A DNA stretch of 64,000 bases. It comes from Nocardioides luteus. Lineage in GTDB: Bacteria > Actinomycetota > Actinomycetes > Propionibacteriales > Nocardioidaceae. Shown piece after piece: positions 52,987-61,895 of this stretch. Made by a program: the position numbers and the translations under genes. Location: NCBI RefSeq assembly GCF_015752315.1, contig NZ_JADOVJ010000001.1, positions 620,001 through 684,000 on the forward strand. The letters are read 5' to 3'. The notes below the pieces were generated by a model. The model saw nothing but the letters and a program-made list of their open reading frames with translations. It was not told the origin of the DNA and ran no database searches. The first letter of the stretch is position 1. Each line of letters starts with the position of its first letter.

Positions 52987-53981
52987 CCTTCCATCGTGCG
53001 CGCCGGGCGCCCGCGATGCGAATGGTTTCTCCGTCGCCGTGCTCGGGCGACGAGGTCGCGGGCGGCAGCCTCCCACTCGGGGAGCTCGAACTCGAAGCCC
53101 GCCTCGAGCAGCCGTCCCGGGGCGACGCGACGGCTCTTGAGGAGCAGCTCGGTGTCCGAGCGCATCACCCAGGCGCCGATCTCGGCCATCCAGGCGGTGG
53201 CGGGCAGGCCGATCGGCATCCCGGCCTCCTTGCGGAGCACGCGCATCAGCTCGCGCTGGGGCAGCGCGACCGGGGCGGCCAGGTTCACCGGCCCGGAGAT
53301 GTCGGCGCGCTCGATGAGCAGGTCGCAGGCGCGTACGAAGTCCCGCTCGTGGATCCAGGAGACGAACTGCTCGCCCCCGGCGACCGGGCCGCCGAGGCCG
53401 AGGCGGGCCATGGTGAGGAGTACGTCGAGGACACCGCCCTTGTCGGGGCTCATCACCATCGCCGAGCGGAGCGCCACCTTGCGGGTGTGCGGTGTTGCCG
53501 CCGCGGCCTGCTCGGCCTCCCAGCTCTTGGCGATGCGCGTCGAGAACTCCCAGTAGCCGGGGACGTCCGGCTCGTCGCCGCCGATGATGCCGGTGGCCTC
53601 GTCGTTGGGCGCGTCGAAGCGGTGGGCGTAGATCGTCGCGGTGCTCATCTGCAGCCAGACGTTCGGCGGGTGGGCCGCCCTGGCGATCGCCTCGCCGACG
53701 ACCCGGGTCGACTCGACCCGCGAGTCCATCATCTGCTTCAGGTTGGCCTCGGTGTAGCGGCAGCTGACCGTCCGGCCCGCGAGGTTCACCACCACGTCCG
53801 CGCCGTCGATCTCCTCGGCCCACGGACCGATCGTCCGGCCGTCCCAGACGCGATGGCGTACGCCGGCCTCCAGCTGCTCCGGGTGGCGGGAGAGCGCCAC
53901 GACCTCATGTCCGCGCGTGCTCCACGCACGCCGCAGCACGCCTCCGACCTGGCCGGTTCCTCCTGGGATGACGATCTTCAT
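52983..53981 (-). CDS. TIGR01777-family epimerase (SDR-extended)
   Basis: The 332 residues have the NAD-binding GGTGQVGG, VVVNLAGRTV and a C-terminal DUF1731-type region (LLKSRRVAPGRLLEAGFEFELP). This family (YfcH-like) includes nucleoside-diphosphate-sugar epimerase relatives of unclear substrate. The start is ATG 53981; the longer open frame crosses the operator region and is not used. It is divergent from the membrane protein/TetR pair across two palindromes. Confidence 0.88.
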   Translation of the reverse strand: MKIVIPGGTGQVGGVLRRAWSTRGHEVVALSRHPEQLEAGVRHRVWDGRTIGPWAEEIDGADVVVNLAGRTVSCRYTEANLKQMMDSRVESTRVVGEAIARAAHPPNVWLQMSTATIYAHRFDAPNDEATGIIGGDEPDVPGYWEFSTRIAKSWEAEQAAAATPHTRKVALRSAMVMSPDKGGVLDVLLTMARLGLGGPVAGGEQFVSWIHERDFVRACDLLIERADISGPVNLAAPVALPQRELMRVLRKEAGMPIGLPATAWMAEIGAWVMRSDTELLLKSRRVAPGRLLEAGFEFELPEWEAAARDLVARARRRRNHSHRGRPARTMEG

Positions 53982-54001
53982 GGGGTGACCATAGAACTGA
54001 T

Positions 54002-54017
54002 TTGAGCGATCGCTCAA
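54002..54017. promoter_or_regulatory. TetR-type operator 1
   Basis: TTGAGCGATCGCTCAA is a perfect 16-bp palindrome, 21 bases before the epimerase start. TTGAGC-N4-GCTCAA is shared with operator 2. Confidence 0.8.
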
Positions 54018-54035
54018 GGTCTGCGCTACCTTAGA

Positions 54036-54053
54036 TTTGAGCAATCGCTCAAA
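54036..54053. promoter_or_regulatory. TetR-type operator 2
   Basis: TTTGAGCAATCGCTCAAA has perfect 7-bp arms around AATC. It lies 20 bases before GTG 54073. Between the two palindromes is a -10-like TACCTT. Confidence 0.8.
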
Positions 54054-54072
54054 TCGACTCGAGGAGGCGTAC

Positions 54073-54684
54073 GTGGCTGGTCGGATGTGGTCTGTGTTCT
54101 GGGCGTTGTGCCGGTGGTGGTTCTTCGGAGCCGTGCTCGGTGTCGTCGTCGGGGGAGCCGTGGGGAGCGTCATGGTGCCGGTCTTCGGGACGCTCATGGG
54201 CGCTTGTTACGGCGGCTTCGTCGGCGCCGTGGTCGGACTGATCGCCTCGGCACTGGTCGCGCCGGCCGTGCTGCTGCCGTCGTCGCCGGTCTTCGACCGG
54301 GTCTGGCCCGGCCTCGTGGGGTTCGGGATCACCTTCGCGCTGGGGTTCGCGATGTTCGTCGAGAACGAAGGGCGGGGCGTTGCGGGTGAGAACATCGGCG
54401 CCCTGCTCGCCATCGCCGGCCTCTCCGGGGCGGTGGCGGCCTGGTTCGGAGAAGCCGTCACGCGCGGCGTACGGATCCCGCTCCCGGACATGGTGATCGG
54501 AGCCGTCGCCCTCGGCATGGTCTGCAGCATCTCGAGCGCCGTGGTGGGCCTGTCGGATACCGGGCCGTCCGAGCCGGGCCTCGTCGCCGTGGTCATGCTG
54601 TTGGCGCTCGCCTGCGGGGGCATACTCGGCTGCGTGCTGATCCTCTTCGACCTGCTCGTCACCAAGGAGCCCGCCGCAGAATGA
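54073..54684 (+). CDS. Polytopic membrane protein, unknown
   Basis: The 203 residues have five to six glycine-rich membrane helices with little else. GTG 54073 is chosen because GAGGAGG lies at 54061-54067; a TTG upstream at 54037 sits in the operator. No family was recognised. Its stop overlaps the start of the TetR gene by four bases (ATGA), so the two are coupled and probably both repressed by the TetR protein. Confidence 0.78.
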   Translation: MAGRMWSVFWALCRWWFFGAVLGVVVGGAVGSVMVPVFGTLMGACYGGFVGAVVGLIASALVAPAVLLPSSPVFDRVWPGLVGFGITFALGFAMFVENEGRGVAGENIGALLAIAGLSGAVAAWFGEAVTRGVRIPLPDMVIGAVALGMVCSISSAVVGLSDTGPSEPGLVAVVMLLALACGGILGCVLILFDLLVTKEPAAE

Positions 54685-55304
54685 ACCCCACCAAGGCCAA
54701 GCTGATGTCGGCGGTCACCGACCTGCTCAAGGAGGACGGGATCGCCGGCGTCTCGGCGCGGGCGGTCGCCGACCGGGCGGGGGTCAACCAGGCGCTGGTC
54801 TTCTACCACTTCGGAACCGTCATGGACCTGGTCGACCAGGCCTGCCGGGCAGCGACCGACGAGGCGGCGGCGTCCTACCGCGACGAGCTCGCCGAGGTGA
54901 CCTCGCTGAGCGAGCTGCTGGCGCTAGGGCGGGTTCTCCACGAGCGGGAGCGAGCCGCGGGCAACATCACGGTGATGTCGCAGCTGCTGGCCGGTGCGCA
55001 GCGGGACAAGACGCTGGCCGAGACCGGTCGCTACGCGATGGGCCGGTGGAACGAGGAGATCGAGGCCGCGGTCGCCCGTGCGCTGGAGGGGAGCCCGGTC
55101 GAGAGCGTCGTGGACGCGCCCGGCCTGTCGCGCGCGATCAGCTCGGCGTTCGTCGGCCTGCTCATGTACGACGGGGTGGACCGCCCCGGCGCCGATTCGG
55201 CCTTCGCCGCCCTCGAGCAGCTCGGCTCGCTCGTCGAGGTCATCGAGGATCTCGGCCCGGCGGCCCGGCTCGTGCTCCGCTCCCGGCTCAAGGGCCGCGG
55301 CTAG
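54681..55304 (+). CDS. TetR-family transcriptional regulator
   Basis: The 207 residues have the TetR helix-turn-helix (GVSARAVADRAGVNQALVFYHF, about 22-44) followed by a helical ligand domain. It is translationally coupled to the membrane protein. The two TTGAGC-N4-GCTCAA palindromes in front of the pair suggest autorepression and control of the divergent epimerase. Ligand unknown. Confidence 0.9.
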   Translation: MNPTKAKLMSAVTDLLKEDGIAGVSARAVADRAGVNQALVFYHFGTVMDLVDQACRAATDEAAASYRDELAEVTSLSELLALGRVLHERERAAGNITVMSQLLAGAQRDKTLAETGRYAMGRWNEEIEAAVARALEGSPVESVVDAPGLSRAISSAFVGLLMYDGVDRPGADSAFAALEQLGSLVEVIEDLGPAARLVLRSRLKGRG

Positions 55305-55345
55305 CGCCGACCCGTCTCCACCCGCCGGTGCCTGGTCCCGCGGGC

Positions 55346-55642
55346 TCAGACGAGGGTGATGGACACGAGCGCGCGGTCGCCGACCTGGAGGTCCTCCTTG
55401 CGGCGTACGGCCTTCTTGATCGGCAGCGCATAGCCTTCCTGACCTGGGAAGACGGACGTTCTCCAGATGGTCGTGCCGATCCGCGCCTCGACCCTCACCG
55501 AACCGAAGCCGCGGGGCGGGCCGGTCGCGACCGACGCCTCCCGGATCTCCTCGGTGACCTCGGGCGGAGCGGTCACGAAGATCCAGGCATCGGTCTCGCC
55601 CTTCCACGGCCACAGCTCGGCCTCGAACTCCCAGGTCTCCAT
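55346..55642 (-). CDS. DUF1905-domain protein
   Basis: The 98 residues match DUF1905: FEAELWPWKGETDAWIFV, PPEVTEEIRE, then GFGSVRVEARIGTTIWRTSV and VRRKEDLQVGDRALVSI. It is a small beta-barrel protein of unknown role. ATG 55642 is the start; the longer frame upstream is the complement of a neighbouring gene. It converges on the TetR gene. Confidence 0.85.
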   Translation of the reverse strand: METWEFEAELWPWKGETDAWIFVTAPPEVTEEIREASVATGPPRGFGSVRVEARIGTTIWRTSVFPGQEGYALPIKKAVRRKEDLQVGDRALVSITLV

Positions 55643-55713
55643 GCGCTCATCCTCCTCCAGAACGCCCCAGAAAGCCGTAGGTCGCCCGCTCGGTCGGCGA
55701 CTAGGGTGCGGCC

Positions 55714-56175
55714 ATGGCTGACCCTCGCTCACTCGACCAGAGACTCGCCGACACCCGCGCCCGTCTGGAGAACGACGTCGACCTGTGGATCGCGTCGGCG
55801 CACGACGACCAGCCGTGGTTGGTGCCGATCTCGTTCGTGTGGTGGGAGGGCGAGATCTGGATCGCGAGCATGGGTGGAGCGCGTACGCAGCGCAACCTCT
55901 CCGCCTCTCCGGTCGTGCGTCTCGCGCTCGGCGAGCTGCGCGACGTCGTGATCATCGACGGCCGCGCCGAGGTCTCGCCGATGAACGGGACGCCGAAGGA
56001 GGTGCTCGAGATCTACGCGGCCAAGCAGGGCGGGGACCCGAGCCGCTGGGCCGACAGCCTGATCCGCGTCCGGCCGACCAAGGTGCAGGCGTGGCGCGAG
56101 GAGAACGAGCTCGAGGGCCGTCACCTGATGCGGAACGGCCGCTGGCTGGACGAGGGTGGGTCGGATGGGAGCTGA
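55714..56175 (+). CDS. Pyridoxamine 5'-phosphate oxidase-family protein
   Basis: The 153 residues have the split-barrel flavin fold of PPOX proteins: DVDLWIASAHDDQPWLVPIS, VWWEGEIWIASMGGARTQRNL and VIIDGRAEV. Family members bind FMN or F420; the actinobacterial group often use F420. Substrate unknown. ATG 55714 is 7 bases after a GC-rich spacer. It overlaps the following gene by eleven bases. Confidence 0.82.
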   Translation: MADPRSLDQRLADTRARLENDVDLWIASAHDDQPWLVPISFVWWEGEIWIASMGGARTQRNLSASPVVRLALGELRDVVIIDGRAEVSPMNGTPKEVLEIYAAKQGGDPSRWADSLIRVRPTKVQAWREENELEGRHLMRNGRWLDEGGSDGS

Positions 56176-56818
56176 GCTGTCGCTGACCGAGGACACCTTC
56201 CGTGCGCTCGCCCGGTCGTCGCCGTGGCGCTTCTCCGCGCTGCACTTCACCTGGCGGACGCCGACGGACGGCGACGTCGAGTGCTGGCTGCGGCGGCCCG
56301 GCCGACTGCGGGTGCGCGACGCCGGCGGCGACCGCGCCGTCGACGAGAAGGTGACCGACCCGGTGCCCGAGCCGGTCCTGCGCGCCGACGGTCTCGTGGC
56401 GAGCCGGCCGCGGGCCCACACCCACGAGATCGACGACCCGATGTGGCAGAACTACGTGTTCGTGTCGATGCTCGATCCCGAGGAGCTGTCGGCCGACGTG
56501 GTGCTGAGCGACCTGCGCTCGGAGCCGCGGGCCGGCCGTGAGACCTGGTGGGCGCGGGCGGTGCCCGGTGAGGGGTACGAGCCGCGGTGCGGCTGCTGTC
56601 CGCTGCTGTGGTCGCGGGTCAGCGACTGGTTCGAGTACGGGGACGGGGCCCCGGGGTGGGAGCCGCCCGCAGGGACGGTCTACCCCGAGGCGTACGACAT
56701 CGGGCTGGACGTCGCGACCGGCATCGTCGTGCAGCTGAGCCCGGTCGGCGGCTCCCGGCCCGACCTCGCTTTCGTGACCACGATCCACGAAGCAGAAATG
56801 TCGGTGGCCTCTGCTTAG
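56165..56818 (+). CDS. Hypothetical protein
   Basis: The 217 residues show a central EIDDPMWQNYVFVSMLDPEE and a GCCPLLWSRVSDWFEYGD motif with paired Cys. No family was recognised. ATG 56165 lies inside the end of the preceding gene, so coupling is likely. A GTG at 56156 in frame is an alternative. Confidence 0.72.
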   Translation: MGAELSLTEDTFRALARSSPWRFSALHFTWRTPTDGDVECWLRRPGRLRVRDAGGDRAVDEKVTDPVPEPVLRADGLVASRPRAHTHEIDDPMWQNYVFVSMLDPEELSADVVLSDLRSEPRAGRETWWARAVPGEGYEPRCGCCPLLWSRVSDWFEYGDGAPGWEPPAGTVYPEAYDIGLDVATGIVVQLSPVGGSRPDLAFVTTIHEAEMSVASA

Positions 56819-56860
56819 GTGGTGGTGAGGACGACATCCGATCCAGACGGAGGAGATGTC

Positions 56861-57118
56861 ATGACCATCAGCCCGACCATCGACGAGGAGATCGAGCGGC
56901 TCGAGGAGGAGCTCGGCGAGCGGCCCGCCTGTGAGTGCAGCTGCGGCAGCCCGGACAGCGACGCGGAACCTTGTGGCGAGGTGGCGGCGTACGCGGTGAC
57001 CGTGCTCTGTCCCGACGACCGCTGCACGCACACCTACCTCCTGTGCCGGGAGTGCCGGGACCAGTGGGTCGAGAGCTGTCCACCGCCCCATCAGCTGCGC
57101 GTCGTGGCGCTCGGATGA
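56861..57118 (+). CDS. Cys-rich small protein, probable zinc binder
   Basis: The 85 residues contain eight or more cysteines and a His (PACECSCGS, EPCGE, LCPDDRCTHTYLLCRECRDQW, ESCPPP), which suggests one or two metal sites. No family was recognised. ATG 56861 follows GGAGGAGA. It converges on the GH78 gene with three bases between stops. Confidence 0.75.
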   Translation: MTISPTIDEEIERLEEELGERPACECSCGSPDSDAEPCGEVAAYAVTVLCPDDRCTHTYLLCRECRDQWVESCPPPHQLRVVALG

Positions 57119-57121
57119 GCC

Positions 57122-60100
57122 TCACCCAGCCGGCACCACCCACACGTCGGCGACCGACGGGTCGTAGTCGGCGCCGGTGTCCCGGAACCGGATCCGCACC
57201 GAGCCGTCCGCGGTCAGTGCCGAGGGCTCCACGAGGAACTGGTGGGTCATCGTGCCCTGACCGCCGGCCGTGCGGGTCAGGTCGACGCTGTGCGCCACCT
57301 GGCCGTCCAGCTCGACGTCGTAGGTCTTGCGTCGCGCACCGTCGAACGTCTCGACGATGCGGACCACGAACGGTCGGTCCACCGGCACCGCGGCGTCGAG
57401 CTCGAACCAGCCGCCGGGATAGGAGGAGTGTGTGTAGCGGCGGGTCAGCCCGGCCTCCTGATTCGTTCCCGACCGCTCGGAGGCGGTCAGGCCGTGCTCC
57501 GTCTCCGAGGTCGCCTCGCCGAGGTCGATGTGGTCGGTCGAGTCCGCGGGTGGCGTCGCGAGGGCGACCGTCACGCTCGTCGCCGCCTGCTCGGCCGGGG
57601 TCGCTCCGGTCGCGACGGTCAGGGACACCGGACCTGCCACCACCGTCTGCGGCACGACGACCTCGATGTCGACGTCGGCGTCCTGTCCTGCGGGGATCTC
57701 GAAGCCCTCCGGCTCCGCCGACCAGCCGTCGGGGCCGGTCAGCGACAGCTCGCCGCGCTGGGTGACGTCGCTGCGGTTGTGCAGCGTCGTGGTGATGGTC
57801 GCGGTCTGTCCGCCGTCGACCGAGGCCGGAGCGCTCGACGTCGCGGTGATCTGCACCCCGGAGCCGACCAGCAGGGTGCCTCCCACCGGCAGCGTCGCGG
57901 TGCCGCCCGAGCGGCTGTAGGACAGCTCACCGGTCAGCTCGACGGGGCCCACGGCAGCATCCGCGGGCACCGCGACCTCGTAGGTGTGCTCGACCTCGTC
58001 GCCGGCGGGCACGGTGTCGGCGTGGGCGCCGGCCGGTTCCGCCGTCCACCCGTCCGGCAGCGCGAGCGACGAGCTGACCTCCTTCAGCGACTGCTTGCCG
58101 GAGTTGTCGACCCGCACCGAGACCTCGACGACGTCACCGGGGAGGACCTCGTCCTCGGGCACCTGCAGCGTGGCGACCGCGCCGACCAACCGGGCCGATG
58201 CACGCGACAGGCTCTTCCCGATCGACGTCAGCCGATCGCGCAGACCTGTCGCGGTCGCGTCGGCGAGGATGCCGGCGTGGGCGTACATCTGGATGGTCCG
58301 GTCCAGGTTCGCAACGGCAGCGAGGGCGTGGTGGACCGCCTCGGCGACCTGATCCTCGTCGGCGTCACGGGCGGCGAGCTCCCATGCCTCGCCGATCTCG
58401 GCGCGCAGCGCCGCGGTCCGCTTCTCGAGGTCGCGCTTGGCGGCCCTGCCGGCGACACCGTCGAGCTTCAGGGAGGAGACCTCCGACGCCGTCGTGGCGG
58501 CTTCGGTCCGGGCGGCACCGATGTCGCCGAGCGCGGGAGCGACCGCGAAGCTGTAGTCGCCCGACCCGATCTCGAGGACGACCACGTCCTCGCCGTCGTC
58601 GTAGCGTACGAACTCGACGTCCTCCGAGTCCTCGATCGGCGACCCGCCCTCGGTGACCGCCCAGCGGTTGGCGGCCGGGATCCGCACCTCGGCGGTCGTG
58701 TTCGCCGGCACGGTCACGTCGAGGGTCATCGGCCCGTCGTCGGTCGCCCAGGCGCTCTTCACCGTGCCGTACGGGGTCTGCAGGCTGTAGTCGACGTGGT
58801 CGACCCCCGCGCCGGGTTCGGGCGCGATCGTCACCTTGCGGTAGCCGGGCTCGGCCGCCGAGACGCCGGCCATGGTGCGGTACATCCACTCGCCGACGGC
58901 GCCGTAGGCGTAGTGGTTGAAGGAGTTCATGCCCACGTCGTTGAAGGTGCCGTCCGGGTTGATCGAGTTCCAGCGCTCCCAGATCGTGGTGGCGCCCTTG
59001 CCGATCTCGTAGCCCCACGACGGGTAGTCCTCGTGCTGCAGCAGCCGGTAGGCGATGTCGGTGCGCCCGGCCTCGGTCAGCGCCGGCAGCAGCCCGTCGA
59101 CGCCGAGGAACCCGGTGGAGAGGTGGTAGTCGCGCCGCTCGAGCGTCTGCACGAACTGGTCGTAGACCGCGTCGCGACGCTCCTCGGGCTCGAGGTCGTT
59201 GGTCAGGGTGAGGATGTACGCCGTCTGGCTGTCGCCCTTGACGGAGCCGTCAGCGGCGATGAACGCCTGCTGGTAGGCAGCCCGGATGGCCTCGAAGCGC
59301 GCCTGGTAGGCAGCGGCGTCGGCGTCCCTGCCGATGGCCTTCGCCATCTGCGCGAACTCCCGCGTGCTCTTCGCGACGAACGCCGTGTCCAGGACGTCCG
59401 CAGGCGTCGGGTCGTCGAGGTTGAGCCAGTCCAGGTAGCCACCGGCGGACCGGATGTGTCCGGTCGAGTCGGCGTCGAGGAAGTCGACGTACCGCTTCAT
59501 CATGTCGTAGTTCTCCGTGATGACGCCGGTGTCGCCGTAGGCCTGCCACAGCGTCCAGGGCACGTGCACGCCCGCGTCCATCCAGCCGGCAGACTCGTAG
59601 CCGCCGTCGAAGCGGCCCGGGACGACCGGGGCGACGCCGGGCAGCGACCCGTTCGGGCGCTGGGTGTCGCGCAGGTCCTGCAGCCACTTGGTCAGGAACG
59701 ACTCGGAGTCCATGTTGTAGACCGCCGTCCGGGCGAACACGTTGATGTCGCCGGTCCAGCCCATCCGCTCGTCGCGTGCCGGGGTGTCGGTCGGGATGGA
59801 CAGGAAGTTGCCGCGCATCCCCCACACGATGTTGCGATGCAGCTGGTCGACCAGGTCGGAGCTGGTGTCCAGGGTGCTGGTCAGGTCGCCGTCGGTGCCG
59901 ACCACGACGCCGACGATGTCGGAGGCGTCGGGGGCCTCGTCCAGCCCGGAGATCTCGACGTAGCGGAAGCCGTGGAAGGTGAAGGACGGCTCGAAGGTCT
60001 CGGGCTCGTCGGAACCGATCGTGTAGGTGTCGGTGGCCTTCGCCGAGCGCAGGTTGGCCGTGTAGAGGGTGCCGTCGGGGTTGAGCACCTCGCCGTGGCG

Positions 60101-61786
60101 GATCGTGACCGTCTGGCCCTTCTCGCCCTGCACGGTGAGGCGGACGTGGCCGACCATGTTCTGCCCGAGGTCGTAGAGGTAGACGCCGTCGGTCGGCGAG
60201 TCGATCCGCTCGGCGGTCTCGAGCTCCTCGGTGACGCGTACGTCGACGGCCGTCTGCGGCTCGAGCACGTCGGTCGGCTCGTCCCTGACGGCGACCGCTG
60301 CCCAGTCCTGGGCGTCGAAGCCGGCCTCGTCCCAGCCGTCGACCTCGGCCGCGCGGCGGGCGTCGTACCACTCGCCGTCGAGGAGGTCGGCCTCGCGGGT
60401 CGGTCCGCCGGTCGTACGCCAGCTGTCGTCGGTGCGGACGACCTCGCTGGTGCCGTCGGAGTAGTCGACGACGAGCTCGGCGATCAGCGAGTTGTCGGTG
60501 CCGTAGACGTCGGTGCCGAACATCGCGACCTTGCCGGAGTACCAGCCCGGGGCGACCTCGGCCCCGAGCACGTTCGAGCCCGACCTCACCAGGTCCGTCA
60601 CGTCGTAGGTCTGGTAGTCGATGCGCTTGTCGTAAGCCGTCCAGCCGGGCGCCAGCTCGGCGTCGCCGACCCGCTTGCCGTTGAGGCGCAGCTCGTAGAC
60701 ACCGCGTGCCGAGGCGTAGACGCGGGCGCGGGTGACCGTCTTCGACCCCAGGTCGACCTCCTTGCGCAGCAGCGGGACCGCGTCGTCGCCCCGCAGCCAC
60801 GCCTCGCCGCCCGCGTTGTCGACACGGAGCCCGTCGGAGGTGACCGTCCCGGCGGTGAAGGTGCGGTCGCCGGTCGGGAAGTCGGTGTCCACGAGGACCG
60901 TGCCGCTCGCGCTGGTGACGGTCACGTCGTGGACCAGTCCGTGCTCGGACCCGCTCGTGCGGAAGCCCATCACCCCGGGCCCGCCGAAGGTGGCATCGGT
61001 GCGCCGGTCCAGCTGCTGCCCGTCGATCGTGGTGGTGATCGTGTCGCCGGCGACGGTGATCGCGTAGTCGTGCTCGGCGGCGAAGTCGAAGCCGCTCGGG
61101 ACCGGCTTCGCCGGGAGAACGGAGTAGCCGCCCTTGCGCTTCACGTGCGGGCGGAGCGAGTCTTCGGCATCGCTGAACTGCCACATGTAGGCGTTCTCGG
61201 TGTTCTGGCCCCGGAAGTAGACGCCGAGCGCTCCGCCGATGTCGGAGGCGGTGAACTCGATCGTGTAGTCGGTCCACTCCGCGCCCAGCTCAGGAGTCTT
61301 CGCGCCGATCCAGTCCGCCGTCCACGCCTCGTTCCCGAGGCCGGTCGCGAACGTCGCCGGCTCGCTCCATGCGGACGCGACGCCCTCGTCGTCCCAGACC
61401 CGCACCGACCACACGTAGTCGGTGCGAGGCTTCAGCGCGGGCCCGGCGTACCGGACGTCGACGGACTGCCCGGACCGCACCTTCCGGCTGTCCCACACGT
61501 CGGGCGAGCTGAGCCGCCGCTCCGAGGTCGCGACCCGGATCTGGTACGCCTTCTGGGTCACCCCGCGGCGGTCGGAGTCGAGCTGCCACCCCAAGGTCGG
61601 GGCGGTGGTCGCGATGCCGAGCGGGTCGACCAGCGCATTCGTACGCAGCTCGCCGACGACGGGGACGGAGCCCGTCACCACGTCCTCGGTCGATGGGACG
61701 GCGCCGGCGGCGAGCGAGGGCAGTGCAGGCGAGAGGACGAGGGCGAGGGTGGTGGCCGTGACCAGCCCGGCGATGTGTCGGCGCAC
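57122..61786 (-). CDS. Secreted GH78 alpha-L-rhamnosidase
   Basis: The 1554 residues begin with a Sec signal peptide (MRRHIAGLVTATTLALVLSP...), then a Fn3-like N-terminal domain, an inserted concanavalin-like sandwich (about 165-320), Bac_rhamnosid_N domain, and the (alpha/alpha)6 catalytic barrel with DERMGWTGD (general acid Glu, about 670) and TTIWERWNS (base Glu, about 935). C-terminal additions are a FIVAR-like helical stretch, two NEW3-type beta domains and a final beta-sandwich. It releases rhamnose from plant or microbial glycans outside the cell. It is larger than common GH78 enzymes because of the extra domains. The GTG start follows AGGAG. A LacI-type palindrome lies upstream. Confidence 0.92.
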   Translation of the reverse strand: MRRHIAGLVTATTLALVLSPALPSLAAGAVPSTEDVVTGSVPVVGELRTNALVDPLGIATTAPTLGWQLDSDRRGVTQKAYQIRVATSERRLSSPDVWDSRKVRSGQSVDVRYAGPALKPRTDYVWSVRVWDDEGVASAWSEPATFATGLGNEAWTADWIGAKTPELGAEWTDYTIEFTASDIGGALGVYFRGQNTENAYMWQFSDAEDSLRPHVKRKGGYSVLPAKPVPSGFDFAAEHDYAITVAGDTITTTIDGQQLDRRTDATFGGPGVMGFRTSGSEHGLVHDVTVTSASGTVLVDTDFPTGDRTFTAGTVTSDGLRVDNAGGEAWLRGDDAVPLLRKEVDLGSKTVTRARVYASARGVYELRLNGKRVGDAELAPGWTAYDKRIDYQTYDVTDLVRSGSNVLGAEVAPGWYSGKVAMFGTDVYGTDNSLIAELVVDYSDGTSEVVRTDDSWRTTGGPTREADLLDGEWYDARRAAEVDGWDEAGFDAQDWAAVAVRDEPTDVLEPQTAVDVRVTEELETAERIDSPTDGVYLYDLGQNMVGHVRLTVQGEKGQTVTIRHGEVLNPDGTLYTANLRSAKATDTYTIGSDEPETFEPSFTFHGFRYVEISGLDEAPDASDIVGVVVGTDGDLTSTLDTSSDLVDQLHRNIVWGMRGNFLSIPTDTPARDERMGWTGDINVFARTAVYNMDSESFLTKWLQDLRDTQRPNGSLPGVAPVVPGRFDGGYESAGWMDAGVHVPWTLWQAYGDTGVITENYDMMKRYVDFLDADSTGHIRSAGGYLDWLNLDDPTPADVLDTAFVAKSTREFAQMAKAIGRDADAAAYQARFEAIRAAYQQAFIAADGSVKGDSQTAYILTLTNDLEPEERRDAVYDQFVQTLERRDYHLSTGFLGVDGLLPALTEAGRTDIAYRLLQHEDYPSWGYEIGKGATTIWERWNSINPDGTFNDVGMNSFNHYAYGAVGEWMYRTMAGVSAAEPGYRKVTIAPEPGAGVDHVDYSLQTPYGTVKSAWATDDGPMTLDVTVPANTTAEVRIPAANRWAVTEGGSPIEDSEDVEFVRYDDGEDVVVLEIGSGDYSFAVAPALGDIGAARTEAATTASEVSSLKLDGVAGRAAKRDLEKRTAALRAEIGEAWELAARDADEDQVAEAVHHALAAVANLDRTIQMYAHAGILADATATGLRDRLTSIGKSLSRASARLVGAVATLQVPEDEVLPGDVVEVSVRVDNSGKQSLKEVSSSLALPDGWTAEPAGAHADTVPAGDEVEHTYEVAVPADAAVGPVELTGELSYSRSGGTATLPVGGTLLVGSGVQITATSSAPASVDGGQTATITTTLHNRSDVTQRGELSLTGPDGWSAEPEGFEIPAGQDADVDIEVVVPQTVVAGPVSLTVATGATPAEQAATSVTVALATPPADSTDHIDLGEATSETEHGLTASERSGTNQEAGLTRRYTHSSYPGGWFELDAAVPVDRPFVVRIVETFDGARRKTYDVELDGQVAHSVDLTRTAGGQGTMTHQFLVEPSALTADGSVRIRFRDTGADYDPSVADVWVVPAG

Positions 61787-61809
61787 GCGGACTCCTGAAG
61801 GCGAGGGAT

Positions 61810-61821
61810 TGAAACGCTTCA
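61810..61821 (-). promoter_or_regulatory. LacI-type operator upstream of GH78
   Basis: TGAAACGCTTCA is a near-perfect palindrome (arms TGAA/TTCA, centre CG) of the LacI/GalR class, 23 bases before the start. No lacI gene is in the window, so its repressor would lie elsewhere. Confidence 0.55.
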
Positions 61822-61895
61822 GCGAGTATGACGCTCGTCACATCGGATCGCAGTGAATTGACCGCATCCGGCCACGGCTAACGATTCAACGACCG

